From contig CAJFVJ010000001.1 in NCBI GenBank assembly GCA_904420445.1, positions 507,266 to 571,265 on the forward strand: 64,000 bases of DNA, written 5' to 3'. A model generated the notes under the pieces. The model saw only the letters and a list, made by a program, of their open reading frames with translations, had not been told where the DNA came from and made no database searches. Origin of the DNA: Candidatus Adamsella avium. Lineage in GTDB: Bacteria > Cyanobacteriota > Vampirovibrionia > Gastranaerophilales > CAJFVJ01. A program made the translations under genes and the position numbers. Shown here piece by piece: positions 8,595-16,239 of the stretch (position 1 is the first letter of the stretch; each line of letters begins with the position of its first letter).

Positions 8595-11350
8595 TGAAAA
8601 TTTTAATTTCTCTCTTTCTGCTGTTATGTTGTGTTTGTTGTGCTTATGCAGGGCAAACATCTGTGACAGTGAGCTCTCTTATTCTGAATGAGTCTGAATA
8701 TTATGATATAGAAGTTTTTATGGACTCATCAAACAGAGTATTGATTCCCGTAAAGCAAACTTCAAAACTTCTCGAAATCCCGCTGACAATCAACCATTCT
8801 TCAAAAGAAGTTGTTTTTTCGACTTACTCGGGGGCTGAGGTTCTGGTATCAAAGGCGGGTGTGTTTATGAACGGGGTCAAAATTTTGTCTTCGCCGATTT
8901 TTCAGAAAGAGGGTATTTTGGGGAGTGATGAGTATTTTGTTGATAAAACAACCGCATCAACAATATTCGAGTCAGAGGTTGATGTTGACCCGAATTCATT
9001 GAACGTAATGGTTGAAAATAAACATCTCATAACACTTACCGATAAGGAAGGGGAAAGTATTGAAGAACAGAAAGAAATTCTAAAACCAAAACCAAAGGGC
9101 AGAATATCATTTGATACATTCGAAGTTAACAACTCCATGATGAGCGATTCAACAAAGCAGGTGTATTTGAACACTACGCAGAATAATGTTATGTTCAACA
9201 ACAACACAAGAATGGGACTGAAAGGAAAAATCTGCGGCGGGGATTATGCGCTGAATTTCAATACAAACAACTATACTCAAGAGTTGTTTTCTTTTGGCGG
9301 GTTAAGTTTTTCTTATCGAAACAAAATCAAAGATTTTTTTTATGAACTAGGGCAGGTATCAGGGCTGAGAGATGATTATAATTCAATCGGTACAATGCTC
9401 ATAGGTGCTCAGCTTTCTGACTATGACGAATATGAAAAGAAAAAAGATAATCAAACGGAAGAAAAAATCTTTCTCGAAAAAGGTAAAGTTCAACACCGCA
9501 TTTTCGCCGGCGTATCAGGATATAACAACCGCCTCTTCAGCTCTAACGGCTATATTTATCAGATGAATTCAAAAAAACTTGTCGGCGGGATAAATCGCCG
9601 ATACGGCATCAGAAATGATATGACTCTGGATACGAAAATTGTGTTTGACAAAATTATCCGGAAGAATGATGATTCGATATTTATTACAAACCTCTATAAC
9701 GATTATTCGCTTCTTTCATCAGGTGTCTATAGAAATCCGAACACCATGGAAGGTTTGAGCATTATCAACACGCTTAATCTTTATAAAAATAAGAACTACC
9801 GTCTAAATTTACTCGGAGGGGTGTCAGCTGCAAGAGATTTTAATTATAACAACGGTGAGTATTCCTCCGGATATTCCGTGTCGCTTGAGAATATCTTTGA
9901 CTACAAAAACTACACTTTCAAACTCCGATTATACCAGCAGTCGCCAGATTATTATGTCGCAGGGTCAGATTCCGGGTTTATCAGCGATAGAATAGGCGCA
10001 GAGATAGGAGCGAATTATTCAAGGGAAAATTTGAATGCCAGTATGCGTTATACAAGATATTATTCCAATCTTGATAAACGTTATAACGGCGGGCTGACAT
10101 CTTTTGATGAGTTGTATTTCAACTCCGGTATGAAAATATTTAATCTTGCTCGTGCAAGACTCAATGGTAATTTGCGTTATGGAGAGAATGGCATTGGCGA
10201 TAACCTGAATTATTATTATAACTTCAACCTCTCAAAAAGTTTCAAACAGAGCCTGTCTTTGGAAGCAGGCTATATGAGCAACGCTTATAACACAAAATAT
10301 TCTGAAGGGAATTCTTTTAGCAGCGGGTTTAAGAGCTCTTATGATACTGCTTATATGAGTGCAAATTATAGACTTCCCAAAAATAAAGGCGTGCTGACAC
10401 TCGGGCATGATAACGTCAGCTATGAGTCAGGCGGGGCGTCAAACAATTATAATATGATAAAACTGAACTACCGTTTCCCTGAATTCAAAAGAATTTTGCT
10501 CGGGTTTGGTGTCGGATACAAGTATTCAGGGCTTGACGGGGGCTGCACTTACAGCGGGGCATTGGGGTATCGGACAAAATCAGGGATGATTATGAGCGTG
10601 AATTATCAGTATAATACCGCTATGGGATATATTTTCAACAACATGTACATCCCATCAAATGCAAGACATTCAATAAATTTCACCATGAACGATACTTTTG
10701 CTTTTTCTCAAAACGGTCTTCAATCAATAGGCTCGAGTTCTCCTAATCAGGGTTTTGTTGAAATTGTCGCTTATATTGATAAAAATAAAAACGGCAAATT
10801 TGACAAAGAAGACATAAAAGTCCCGAATGTTCCCGTTTCAGTAAGCTGGCAGAACGAGTCAATCAAAACAAAACGAAGCGGTTTTTGTCCGCTTCAGTGT
10901 GTGGAGAAAGGAATCTATGAGGTAAAACTGGACGGCGAGAATATGCATACAAATCTCTCTGCTGAAAAAAATGCTGAGGCGAGCATCTGTGTTGAACCGC
11001 AGAAAACAACACGTGTAGAATTTCCTCTCAGGAGTTCTGTCGGGAATATTTCGGGCGTCCTGAAAATTTCTGATGATTTTGATAGAAAGATGAATATTTC
11101 TGATTTCATTGTTACTCTGTGTGGTGAAGACGGGGCAGAGGTTGCTTATTCTACGGTTGATGCTGGCGGAAACTATTATTTTTCAGGGATATCCCCGGGG
11201 AAATATGTTGTTGCACTCGATAAGAATTTTATAAATGACTATAACCTCATTCCTGATGAAAAATACGGGAAAATAGAAGTCGATATTCCTTATGTTTATA
11301 AAGAATTTGTCGAGATGAACAATCAAAATCTTGTATATAAGAGTTATTGA
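8594..11350 (+). CDS. Outer-membrane usher-like protein
   Basis: A 918-residue exported protein (signal peptide ending AYA). Residues 25-150 form a beta-rich periplasmic region with a LIPVKQTSKLLEIPLTI stretch, similar in character to copper-amine-oxidase-N-type domains. Residues about 175-720 show the alternating, Tyr/Asn-rich strands with turn residues of a large outer-membrane barrel (for example GLKGKICGGDYALNFNTNNY). After the barrel comes YIDKNKNGKFDKEDIKVPNVPV, an EF-like calcium loop at the start of a C-terminal domain, and then a transthyretin-like unit (GGNYYFSGISPGKYVVAL). The same arrangement is known from ushers of archaic-type and non-proteobacterial chaperone-usher systems. It would secrete and assemble the subunits coded just upstream. 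The identification rests on architecture, length and context. Confidence 0.75.
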   Translation: MKILISLFLLLCCVCCAYAGQTSVTVSSLILNESEYYDIEVFMDSSNRVLIPVKQTSKLLEIPLTINHSSKEVVFSTYSGAEVLVSKAGVFMNGVKILSSPIFQKEGILGSDEYFVDKTTASTIFESEVDVDPNSLNVMVENKHLITLTDKEGESIEEQKEILKPKPKGRISFDTFEVNNSMMSDSTKQVYLNTTQNNVMFNNNTRMGLKGKICGGDYALNFNTNNYTQELFSFGGLSFSYRNKIKDFFYELGQVSGLRDDYNSIGTMLIGAQLSDYDEYEKKKDNQTEEKIFLEKGKVQHRIFAGVSGYNNRLFSSNGYIYQMNSKKLVGGINRRYGIRNDMTLDTKIVFDKIIRKNDDSIFITNLYNDYSLLSSGVYRNPNTMEGLSIINTLNLYKNKNYRLNLLGGVSAARDFNYNNGEYSSGYSVSLENIFDYKNYTFKLRLYQQSPDYYVAGSDSGFISDRIGAEIGANYSRENLNASMRYTRYYSNLDKRYNGGLTSFDELYFNSGMKIFNLARARLNGNLRYGENGIGDNLNYYYNFNLSKSFKQSLSLEAGYMSNAYNTKYSEGNSFSSGFKSSYDTAYMSANYRLPKNKGVLTLGHDNVSYESGGASNNYNMIKLNYRFPEFKRILLGFGVGYKYSGLDGGCTYSGALGYRTKSGMIMSVNYQYNTAMGYIFNNMYIPSNARHSINFTMNDTFAFSQNGLQSIGSSSPNQGFVEIVAYIDKNKNGKFDKEDIKVPNVPVSVSWQNESIKTKRSGFCPLQCVEKGIYEVKLDGENMHTNLSAEKNAEASICVEPQKTTRVEFPLRSSVGNISGVLKISDDFDRKMNISDFIVTLCGEDGAEVAYSTVDAGGNYYFSGISPGKYVVALDKNFINDYNLIPDEKYGKIEVDIPYVYKEFVEMNNQNLVYKSY

Positions 11351-11411
11351 TATGCTAACTCCGGCTGTTGTGATAAAATAATACGGGGATATAAAAACAG
11401 ATGGATATCAG

Positions 11412-12482
11412 ATGTCTGAAAAAGTTCGATATACAATAACTGCTTGCATTTCAGGCACAGCATGCAATTTTGATTGCAGCTACTGCTACAGGAAAAAACA
11501 GGGAGTTGAAGAGAAAAATCAGCCTTCAAATTTTCGTTATTCCGTTGAGTATATGCTGAAGGCTTTATCAAAACAGCGTTTGGGAGGAATTGCAGATATT
11601 GTTGTCATCGGAGGAGGAGAAACTCTGCTGCATCCTGATGTCGTTCCTTTTATCAAAGGACTTCTCGCAGAAGGGCATATTGTTGAAGTTGTTACAAATA
11701 TGACTCTCAATCATCGTATTGATGAGTTATTAGACAACACACCTTCTGAACATCTTGAAAGATTGCTTGTTAAGGGGTCATTTCATTATCTTGAACTGAA
11801 GCGGCTGAACAAACTTGATGATTTTTTCAATAATATGAAAAAAGTTGTTGATGCAGGGGCTTCATGCTTTCCGTTTCTGGTAATCTGCGAGGAATATATT
11901 CCGCTGCTTGATGAAATAAAACAGGCGTTCCTTGATAACCTCGGCGAACTTCCTCATTGTACGTCAGCTCTTGACTTTGCAGAAGCAAAGATGAAACCTT
12001 ACGGATTTTATAACAATGAATTCAAAAAAATTGTCAGCGAAAAATTCAACTCCAAAATAAACGACACATTTGACAGATTTTTATCTGTTGATGTGAAAAA
12101 CCACTTCTGCTACGCAGGTGAGTGGAGTTTTGTTCTGAACACATCAAACGGCAGCATATCAAGATGTTTTTATTCTCCATCCGAGCAGAATATATTCAGA
12201 GATATTTCTTCTGAAATAAAACTCGGTGCAATCGGCACAAACTGCTGTATCGGAAACTGTGCGCTTCATTATAATCTTGTATCACAGGGGATTATGCCTG
12301 ATTTTGATGATGTTATCCCATATGGAGATATGTTGTATAAACCGAAGCTGTTCAACAAAAAACTTGTAGAATTGTTGAATTTCAAATACGAAAATTATAT
12401 GCCTCTGTTCTCAAAAGAAGAAGAACAAAAGATTAATGATAAGACGAGAAAAACTTTTGAAGAACTCAAGACGAAAGTTTAA
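11412..12482 (+). CDS. Radical SAM protein, paralogue 1
   Basis: Cys18, Cys22 and Cys25 form the CxxxCxxC motif (CNFDCSYC) that binds the radical-generating 4Fe-4S cluster, followed by GGGETLLHPDVV, the usual SAM-contact region. The C-terminal part (about residues 225-300) has further Cys residues, including CFYSPSEQ and NCCIGNCALHYNL, which look like an auxiliary-cluster domain. The 356-residue length suits a radical SAM plus C-terminal Cys domain. The substrate is unknown. The next gene starts two bases later and is a paralogue, followed by a glycosyltransferase, so a role in making a modified surface sugar or peptide is plausible but unproven. The usher gene ends 61 bases upstream. Confidence 0.85.
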   Translation: MSEKVRYTITACISGTACNFDCSYCYRKKQGVEEKNQPSNFRYSVEYMLKALSKQRLGGIADIVVIGGGETLLHPDVVPFIKGLLAEGHIVEVVTNMTLNHRIDELLDNTPSEHLERLLVKGSFHYLELKRLNKLDDFFNNMKKVVDAGASCFPFLVICEEYIPLLDEIKQAFLDNLGELPHCTSALDFAEAKMKPYGFYNNEFKKIVSEKFNSKINDTFDRFLSVDVKNHFCYAGEWSFVLNTSNGSISRCFYSPSEQNIFRDISSEIKLGAIGTNCCIGNCALHYNLVSQGIMPDFDDVIPYGDMLYKPKLFNKKLVELLNFKYENYMPLFSKEEEQKINDKTRKTFEELKTKV

Positions 12483-12484
12483 AG

Positions 12485-13315
12485 ATGGTTAAAGAAGATA
12501 AGATAAAAAGAGTTATATTTTTTTGTGGGGGAAATTATTTCTGCAATTTGAAATGCGAGTATTGCTATCTTGATTCACCAAAGCCAGATAAAAAATTCTG
12601 CACCTCAAAAGAGCTGATGAAGACTTTTTCAAAAAAAGCATTAGGCGGGTGTGCTTTTTTCAACTTTGTTACTTTGGGCGAAACCCTTTTGTGTGACGAA
12701 AATATTGAAGCGATAAAGTTATTCCTTGAAGAAGGGCATGTTGTCAATGTCGTGACAAATTTGACATATTCAAAAAATTTGGAAAAACTTCTTTTACTGC
12801 CTGAGGAGTTAAAAAGCAGGCTGATTATTCATGCGAGTCTACACTATCTTGAATTGAAGAAAAGAAATCTCCTTGATGAATATTTCAACAACCTTCAAAG
12901 ATGCAAAGAGGCAGGAGTTTCATTTCATATGGATTTAACCGTATATGAAAAATACATGCCTGTTCTTGAAGAGATTAAAGAAGTATGTCTTTTGAAAACA
13001 GGGCTTTTGCCGAATATAACAATTGCACTCGACAAAGATAAAAACTGGATGCCGTTTGATTTTTATAATGAAGCAGTGCACAAAAAAATAGTTGATGTTT
13101 TTGATGCAAAAGAGCTTGATATTCAGCGCAATATATTTTTTGACAAAGAAGAAAATAAACCTTGTATGGCAGGCAGATGGTCGCTTGTTTATTATTGGTC
13201 GGGGAGAAGATGCACTGCCTGCAACGGGATAAAAGTGAATATTGATACGCCGTTTGTAAATTCGGATGGCGTAAAGTGGCTCGGGGGGGGGGGATACGGT
13301 TATATGCCCTTTTAA
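12485..13315 (+). CDS. Radical SAM protein, paralogue 2, truncated by a G-tract frameshift
   Basis: As read here the gene codes 276 residues, with CxxxCxxC at Cys20, Cys24 and Cys27 (CNLKCEYC). It parallels the previous gene along its length: VTLGETLL versus VIGGGETLL, EEGHVVNVVTNLT versus AEGHIVEVVTNMT, and ASLHYLELKKRNLLDEYFNNL versus GSFHYLELKRLNKLDDFFNNM (both shown only in part of the match). After KWL it enters a run of 11 G (13283-13293), reads GGGGYGYMPF and stops. With 10 G the frame would continue to 13472 through a Cys-rich tail that aligns with the C-terminus of paralogue 1. The displayed form lacks that presumed auxiliary-cluster region and is probably inactive. It is either a phase-variable off state or a homopolymer error. 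Confidence 0.8.
   Translation: MVKEDKIKRVIFFCGGNYFCNLKCEYCYLDSPKPDKKFCTSKELMKTFSKKALGGCAFFNFVTLGETLLCDENIEAIKLFLEEGHVVNVVTNLTYSKNLEKLLLLPEELKSRLIIHASLHYLELKKRNLLDEYFNNLQRCKEAGVSFHMDLTVYEKYMPVLEEIKEVCLLKTGLLPNITIALDKDKNWMPFDFYNEAVHKKIVDVFDAKELDIQRNIFFDKEENKPCMAGRWSLVYYWSGRRCTACNGIKVNIDTPFVNSDGVKWLGGGGYGYMPF
13283..13293 (+). repeat. Homopolymeric G tract (11 G), candidate contingency switch
   Basis: Eleven consecutive G residues lie in the coding strand of the second radical SAM gene in an otherwise AT-rich region. Tracts of this kind change length by slipped-strand mispairing and switch genes on and off in many host-associated bacteria. The current length puts the downstream coding region out of frame; one fewer G would restore it. 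Confidence 0.85.
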
Positions 13316-13472
13316 AAGATGTTTTTGCGGGGAGATTTTTTTGACCTGGGGGCTTCTGCCTGAGAGGAATGATATCCCTACATTTTTTGAATTTTATTTG
13401 AAAGAAAAAGGTTTTTATTCTGAAACCGTAAAAAAACTCACTGATGTAAAATTATCGGATAACAACAGGTAA
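13294..13472 (+). other. Out-of-frame 3' part of radical SAM paralogue 2
   Basis: Read one base out of phase from the current frame, this stretch is open for about 59 codons from the G tract to a TAA at 13470-13472, five bases before the next gene's ATG. It encodes DTVICPFKRCFCGE, then FLTWGLLPERND, aligning with TNCCIGNCAL and NLVSQGIMPDFDD of paralogue 1. With 10 G the distance from the Leu before the tract to the first tail Cys equals that in the paralogue. The full-length product would be 328 residues. Confidence 0.8.
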
Positions 13473-13477
13473 GTGCT

Positions 13478-14668
13478 ATGGCGAGAATTCTTGTATCATT
13501 TTGGCAGCCGTTGATAGGCAGCAGTTCAGATAATATTATCTGCTATTATGAAGCTTTTGCAAAAGAACTCAAAAAATTTGGAAATGAGGTGTTGATACTC
13601 AACAGAGTTTTGTTTACCGATGCTTATTTCAGGTCTTATGCAAAAGAGCATGAGGATTTTCTTGTTGAAGAGGTAAGAAAATTTAATCCCGATTTGATAA
13701 TAGCGTTTAATAATCAAATTTTTGAGTGTGTTCTTGAAAACACAAATTGTCCTGTCGGCTTGTTTGACGCTGATTCGAGCTATTTATTTTCATCAAAAGA
13801 TTGTATATCCAAATATATTGAAAGATATTTTATGGTGACTCACTATGAGAATTGGGAGAATGTATATGGTGAAATGGGATTTTCTCGGGAAAAAATTTGT
13901 ACCATCAAAATAGCAACCTCATGCAGGAGGGAAGAAAAAGAAAAAAACAAGAATATTTCTTTTATCGGAACGAAGTTTCTGCAAACAGTGAGTGAGAATA
14001 TCAGAAACTATCTTACTGAAAACAAGCCAAATATTTACAAAATGCTAAAAAAACACTGGAGCAGCGGGTCTTATGATTATGAAGAATTGTTGAAGGAGTT
14101 TTGTCCTGATTTGACATGTACAAAACATGATATAGCCCAGATATTTGACGGCAGAAACTATGTTCTTTCATCTCTTCTTGATCTCGGTCTGAATTTGTAC
14201 GGTGCCGGCTGGCATGATGGCGAAGATAATAATATTGCGCTGATGTCCGCTTATGACAGTACTCCGAAATTTTCACTGAAACACAATCAGGATATTTACA
14301 ATGAGTCGAAAATATGTTTGAGCATCTCACATCCCCAGACAAGAGGCTATGCGTTTCCATGGAGGGTATATGATATTATGGCAACAAGCGGTATGTTGAT
14401 TTCGTCTTATTCCTCACTGCTGAAATCGCAGACAAAAGATTTTGTTGATATTCCCATGTATAACTCTCCATATGATGCTCGTGATCTGTGCAAAAAATAT
14501 CTGAAAGAAGCAAATATGAGAGAAGATGTTGTTTGTGCCTGCAATGATTTTATAGAAAAACATGGTCGATGGGAGAACAATTTTCGTGAGCTTGAAACGT
14601 TTTTCAGACTTAAACTTATTAACAGAGGAGAAGGGAGTATAAAATTTTTGAGACCGCCTATACAATAG
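13478..14668 (+). CDS. Glycosyltransferase-like protein, CgeB/DUF3880 type
   Basis: A 396-residue cytoplasmic protein with a two-domain GT-B-like layout. The N-terminal half has a PDLIIAFN strand near residue 75 and a CPVGLFDADS stretch, as in DUF3880 domains. The C-terminal half has YNESKICLSISHP around residue 275, then YAFPWRVYDIMATSGMLIS, the donor-binding region seen in CgeB and YkvP-like family 1 transferases. By family it would transfer a sugar from an activated donor; acceptor and sugar are unknown. It follows the presumed full-length end of the second radical SAM gene by five bases, so the three genes look like one operon whose middle gene is switchable. Confidence 0.75.
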   Translation: MARILVSFWQPLIGSSSDNIICYYEAFAKELKKFGNEVLILNRVLFTDAYFRSYAKEHEDFLVEEVRKFNPDLIIAFNNQIFECVLENTNCPVGLFDADSSYLFSSKDCISKYIERYFMVTHYENWENVYGEMGFSREKICTIKIATSCRREEKEKNKNISFIGTKFLQTVSENIRNYLTENKPNIYKMLKKHWSSGSYDYEELLKEFCPDLTCTKHDIAQIFDGRNYVLSSLLDLGLNLYGAGWHDGEDNNIALMSAYDSTPKFSLKHNQDIYNESKICLSISHPQTRGYAFPWRVYDIMATSGMLISSYSSLLKSQTKDFVDIPMYNSPYDARDLCKKYLKEANMREDVVCACNDFIEKHGRWENNFRELETFFRLKLINRGEGSIKFLRPPIQ

Positions 14669-14716
14669 TTTTGTAGTATCATAATTATATTGATTTATTT
14701 AAAGAGGAATTTCGAT

Positions 14717-15097
14717 ATGAAAATAGCAGTAACTTATGATAACGGACAGGTTTTTCAGCATTTTGGGCACTGCGAGCAGTTCAAGGTTTATACCGTTCAG
14801 GATAAGAAAGTTACGGGAACGGAAATTGTCGGCTCAAACGGCAGCGGGCACAGTGCTCTTGCTGATTTGTTGAATAACATAAAAGTTGATGTTCTTATCT
14901 GCGGCGGAGTAGGCGGATGTGCTGTTGCTGCTCTTGCTGAATACGGTATAGAACTCTATGCCGGAGTGCAGGGTGATGCCGATGAAGCCGTAGCAAAATT
15001 TATACAGGGAACTCTTCCGAAGGTATCAGATGCAAATTGTTCGCACCATCATGACCACGGGCATGAAGAAGGTCACTCCTGCGGGCATTGCCACTAA
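14717..15097 (+). CDS. NifB/NifX-family iron-molybdenum-cofactor-binding-like protein with His-rich tail
   Basis: Start ATG 14717 is chosen because it has AGAGGA at 14702-14707 and begins with the family signature MKIAVTYDNGQVFQHFGHC; an upstream ATG at 14690 adds nine unrelated residues. The domain continues with LICGGVGGCAVAALAEYGIELYAG, matching the dinitrogenase cofactor-binding fold. No nitrogenase genes are nearby. Many such stand-alone proteins in anaerobes have no proven role and are thought to handle metal clusters. The last 20 residues are rich in His and Cys (HHHDHGHEEG then CGHCH), a likely metal-binding tail. It is monocistronic, closed by a strong terminator. Confidence 0.85.
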   Translation: MKIAVTYDNGQVFQHFGHCEQFKVYTVQDKKVTGTEIVGSNGSGHSALADLLNNIKVDVLICGGVGGCAVAALAEYGIELYAGVQGDADEAVAKFIQGTLPKVSDANCSHHHDHGHEEGHSCGHCH

Positions 15098-15117
15098 GTT
15101 TTTGATTTATGTTTCAG

Positions 15118-15150
15118 GCGGGCATTTTATATGCCCGCTTTGAGTTTTTT
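15118..15150 (+). terminator. Intrinsic terminator after the NifX-like gene
   Basis: An 8-bp GC-rich stem (GCGGGCAT at 15118-15125 with 15131-15138) with a 5-base loop is followed by TTTGAGTTTTTT. Confidence 0.85.
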
Positions 15151-15230
15151 GAAGAAATTATAATTTATGGGCAGGATTGCGAAAAAAGAATAAAATAAAT
15201 ATCAGAATAAGATAAGAGAAAGAGGTAACT

Positions 15231-16220
15231 ATGACCGTACTTGTTTTGGGCGGTGCCGGATATATAGGTTCCCACACTGTTTATGAGCTTATTGACTTGG
15301 GAGAGGATGTCGTTGTTGTTGATAATCTGATAACAGGTCATGAGGAAGCCGTTCATAAGAAAGCAAGATTTTACAAAGGAGATATCAGGAACAAAGACTT
15401 TTTAGATAATTTGTTCAAAAAAGAGAAAATTGATTCGCTTATTCACTTTGCTGCAAGCTCGCTTGTCGGAGAAAGCATGGTCAATCCTCTGAAATATTAT
15501 GATAACAATCTTTATGGAACAATGGTTTTGTTGAAATCGATGGTTGAGCATAATATAAACAAGATAGTTTTTTCTTCTACCGCAGCTGTCTACGGAGAGC
15601 CTGAGAATATTCCGATACTCGAAGATGATAGCACTTCACCGACAAACACCTATGGAGAAACAAAACTGTCAATGGAGAAGATGTTCAAATGGGTATCTGC
15701 TGCTCATAATCTTAGATTTGTTTCTCTTCGATATTTTAATGCATGCGGGGCGCATATAAGCGGGAAAATCGGAGAAGACCACAGCCCTGAGAGTCATCTT
15801 ATCCCTTTGATTTTGCAGGTGCCTAACGGAAAAAGAGAGGCAATAAACATATTCGGAGATGACTATGATACAAAAGACGGAACCTGCGTGAGAGATTATA
15901 TCCATGTTACCGACCTCGCTCAGGCTCATATTCTTGCGTTGAAGTACCTTGATAAAGGTGGCGGAAGCGACATCTTCAATCTCGGAAACGGAGTCGGCTT
16001 TAGTGTAAAAGAAGTTGTTGAGACTGCAAGGAAAGTGACCGCCCATAATATTCCCGCTGTTATATCTCCAAGGAGAGCCGGTGACCCGGCAAAACTTGTT
16101 GCCTCAAGTGATAAAGCAAGAAAAATTTTGGGGTGGGCTCCTGCGCATGCTGATTTGGCAGAGATTATCTCAACCGCATGGAAATGGCACAAAAAACATC
16201 CGGGTGGATTTTCAAAATAA
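15231..16220 (+). CDS. galE: UDP-glucose 4-epimerase
   Basis: A 329-residue short-chain dehydrogenase of normal GalE length. The NAD-binding motif GGAGYIGSH is at residues 7-15, the catalytic Tyr-Lys pair is in YGETKLSME, and the substrate-site segment RYFNACGAH follows. The enzyme interconverts UDP-glucose and UDP-galactose in the cytoplasm, feeding galactose use and surface polysaccharide synthesis. AGAGG precedes the ATG. It is followed by cstA after 19 bases. A related epimerase specificity, such as UDP-GlcNAc, cannot be excluded from sequence alone. Confidence 0.93.
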   Translation: MTVLVLGGAGYIGSHTVYELIDLGEDVVVVDNLITGHEEAVHKKARFYKGDIRNKDFLDNLFKKEKIDSLIHFAASSLVGESMVNPLKYYDNNLYGTMVLLKSMVEHNINKIVFSSTAAVYGEPENIPILEDDSTSPTNTYGETKLSMEKMFKWVSAAHNLRFVSLRYFNACGAHISGKIGEDHSPESHLIPLILQVPNGKREAINIFGDDYDTKDGTCVRDYIHVTDLAQAHILALKYLDKGGGSDIFNLGNGVGFSVKEVVETARKVTAHNIPAVISPRRAGDPAKLVASSDKARKILGWAPAHADLAEIISTAWKWHKKHPGGFSK

Positions 16221-16239
16221 TTATGCGGGGTAATTTTTT

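Noticed and set aside
14717-15097. NifX-like protein as a sign of nitrogen fixation
   Set aside because: No nif genes are present; small stand-alone members of this family are common in anaerobes that do not fix nitrogen.
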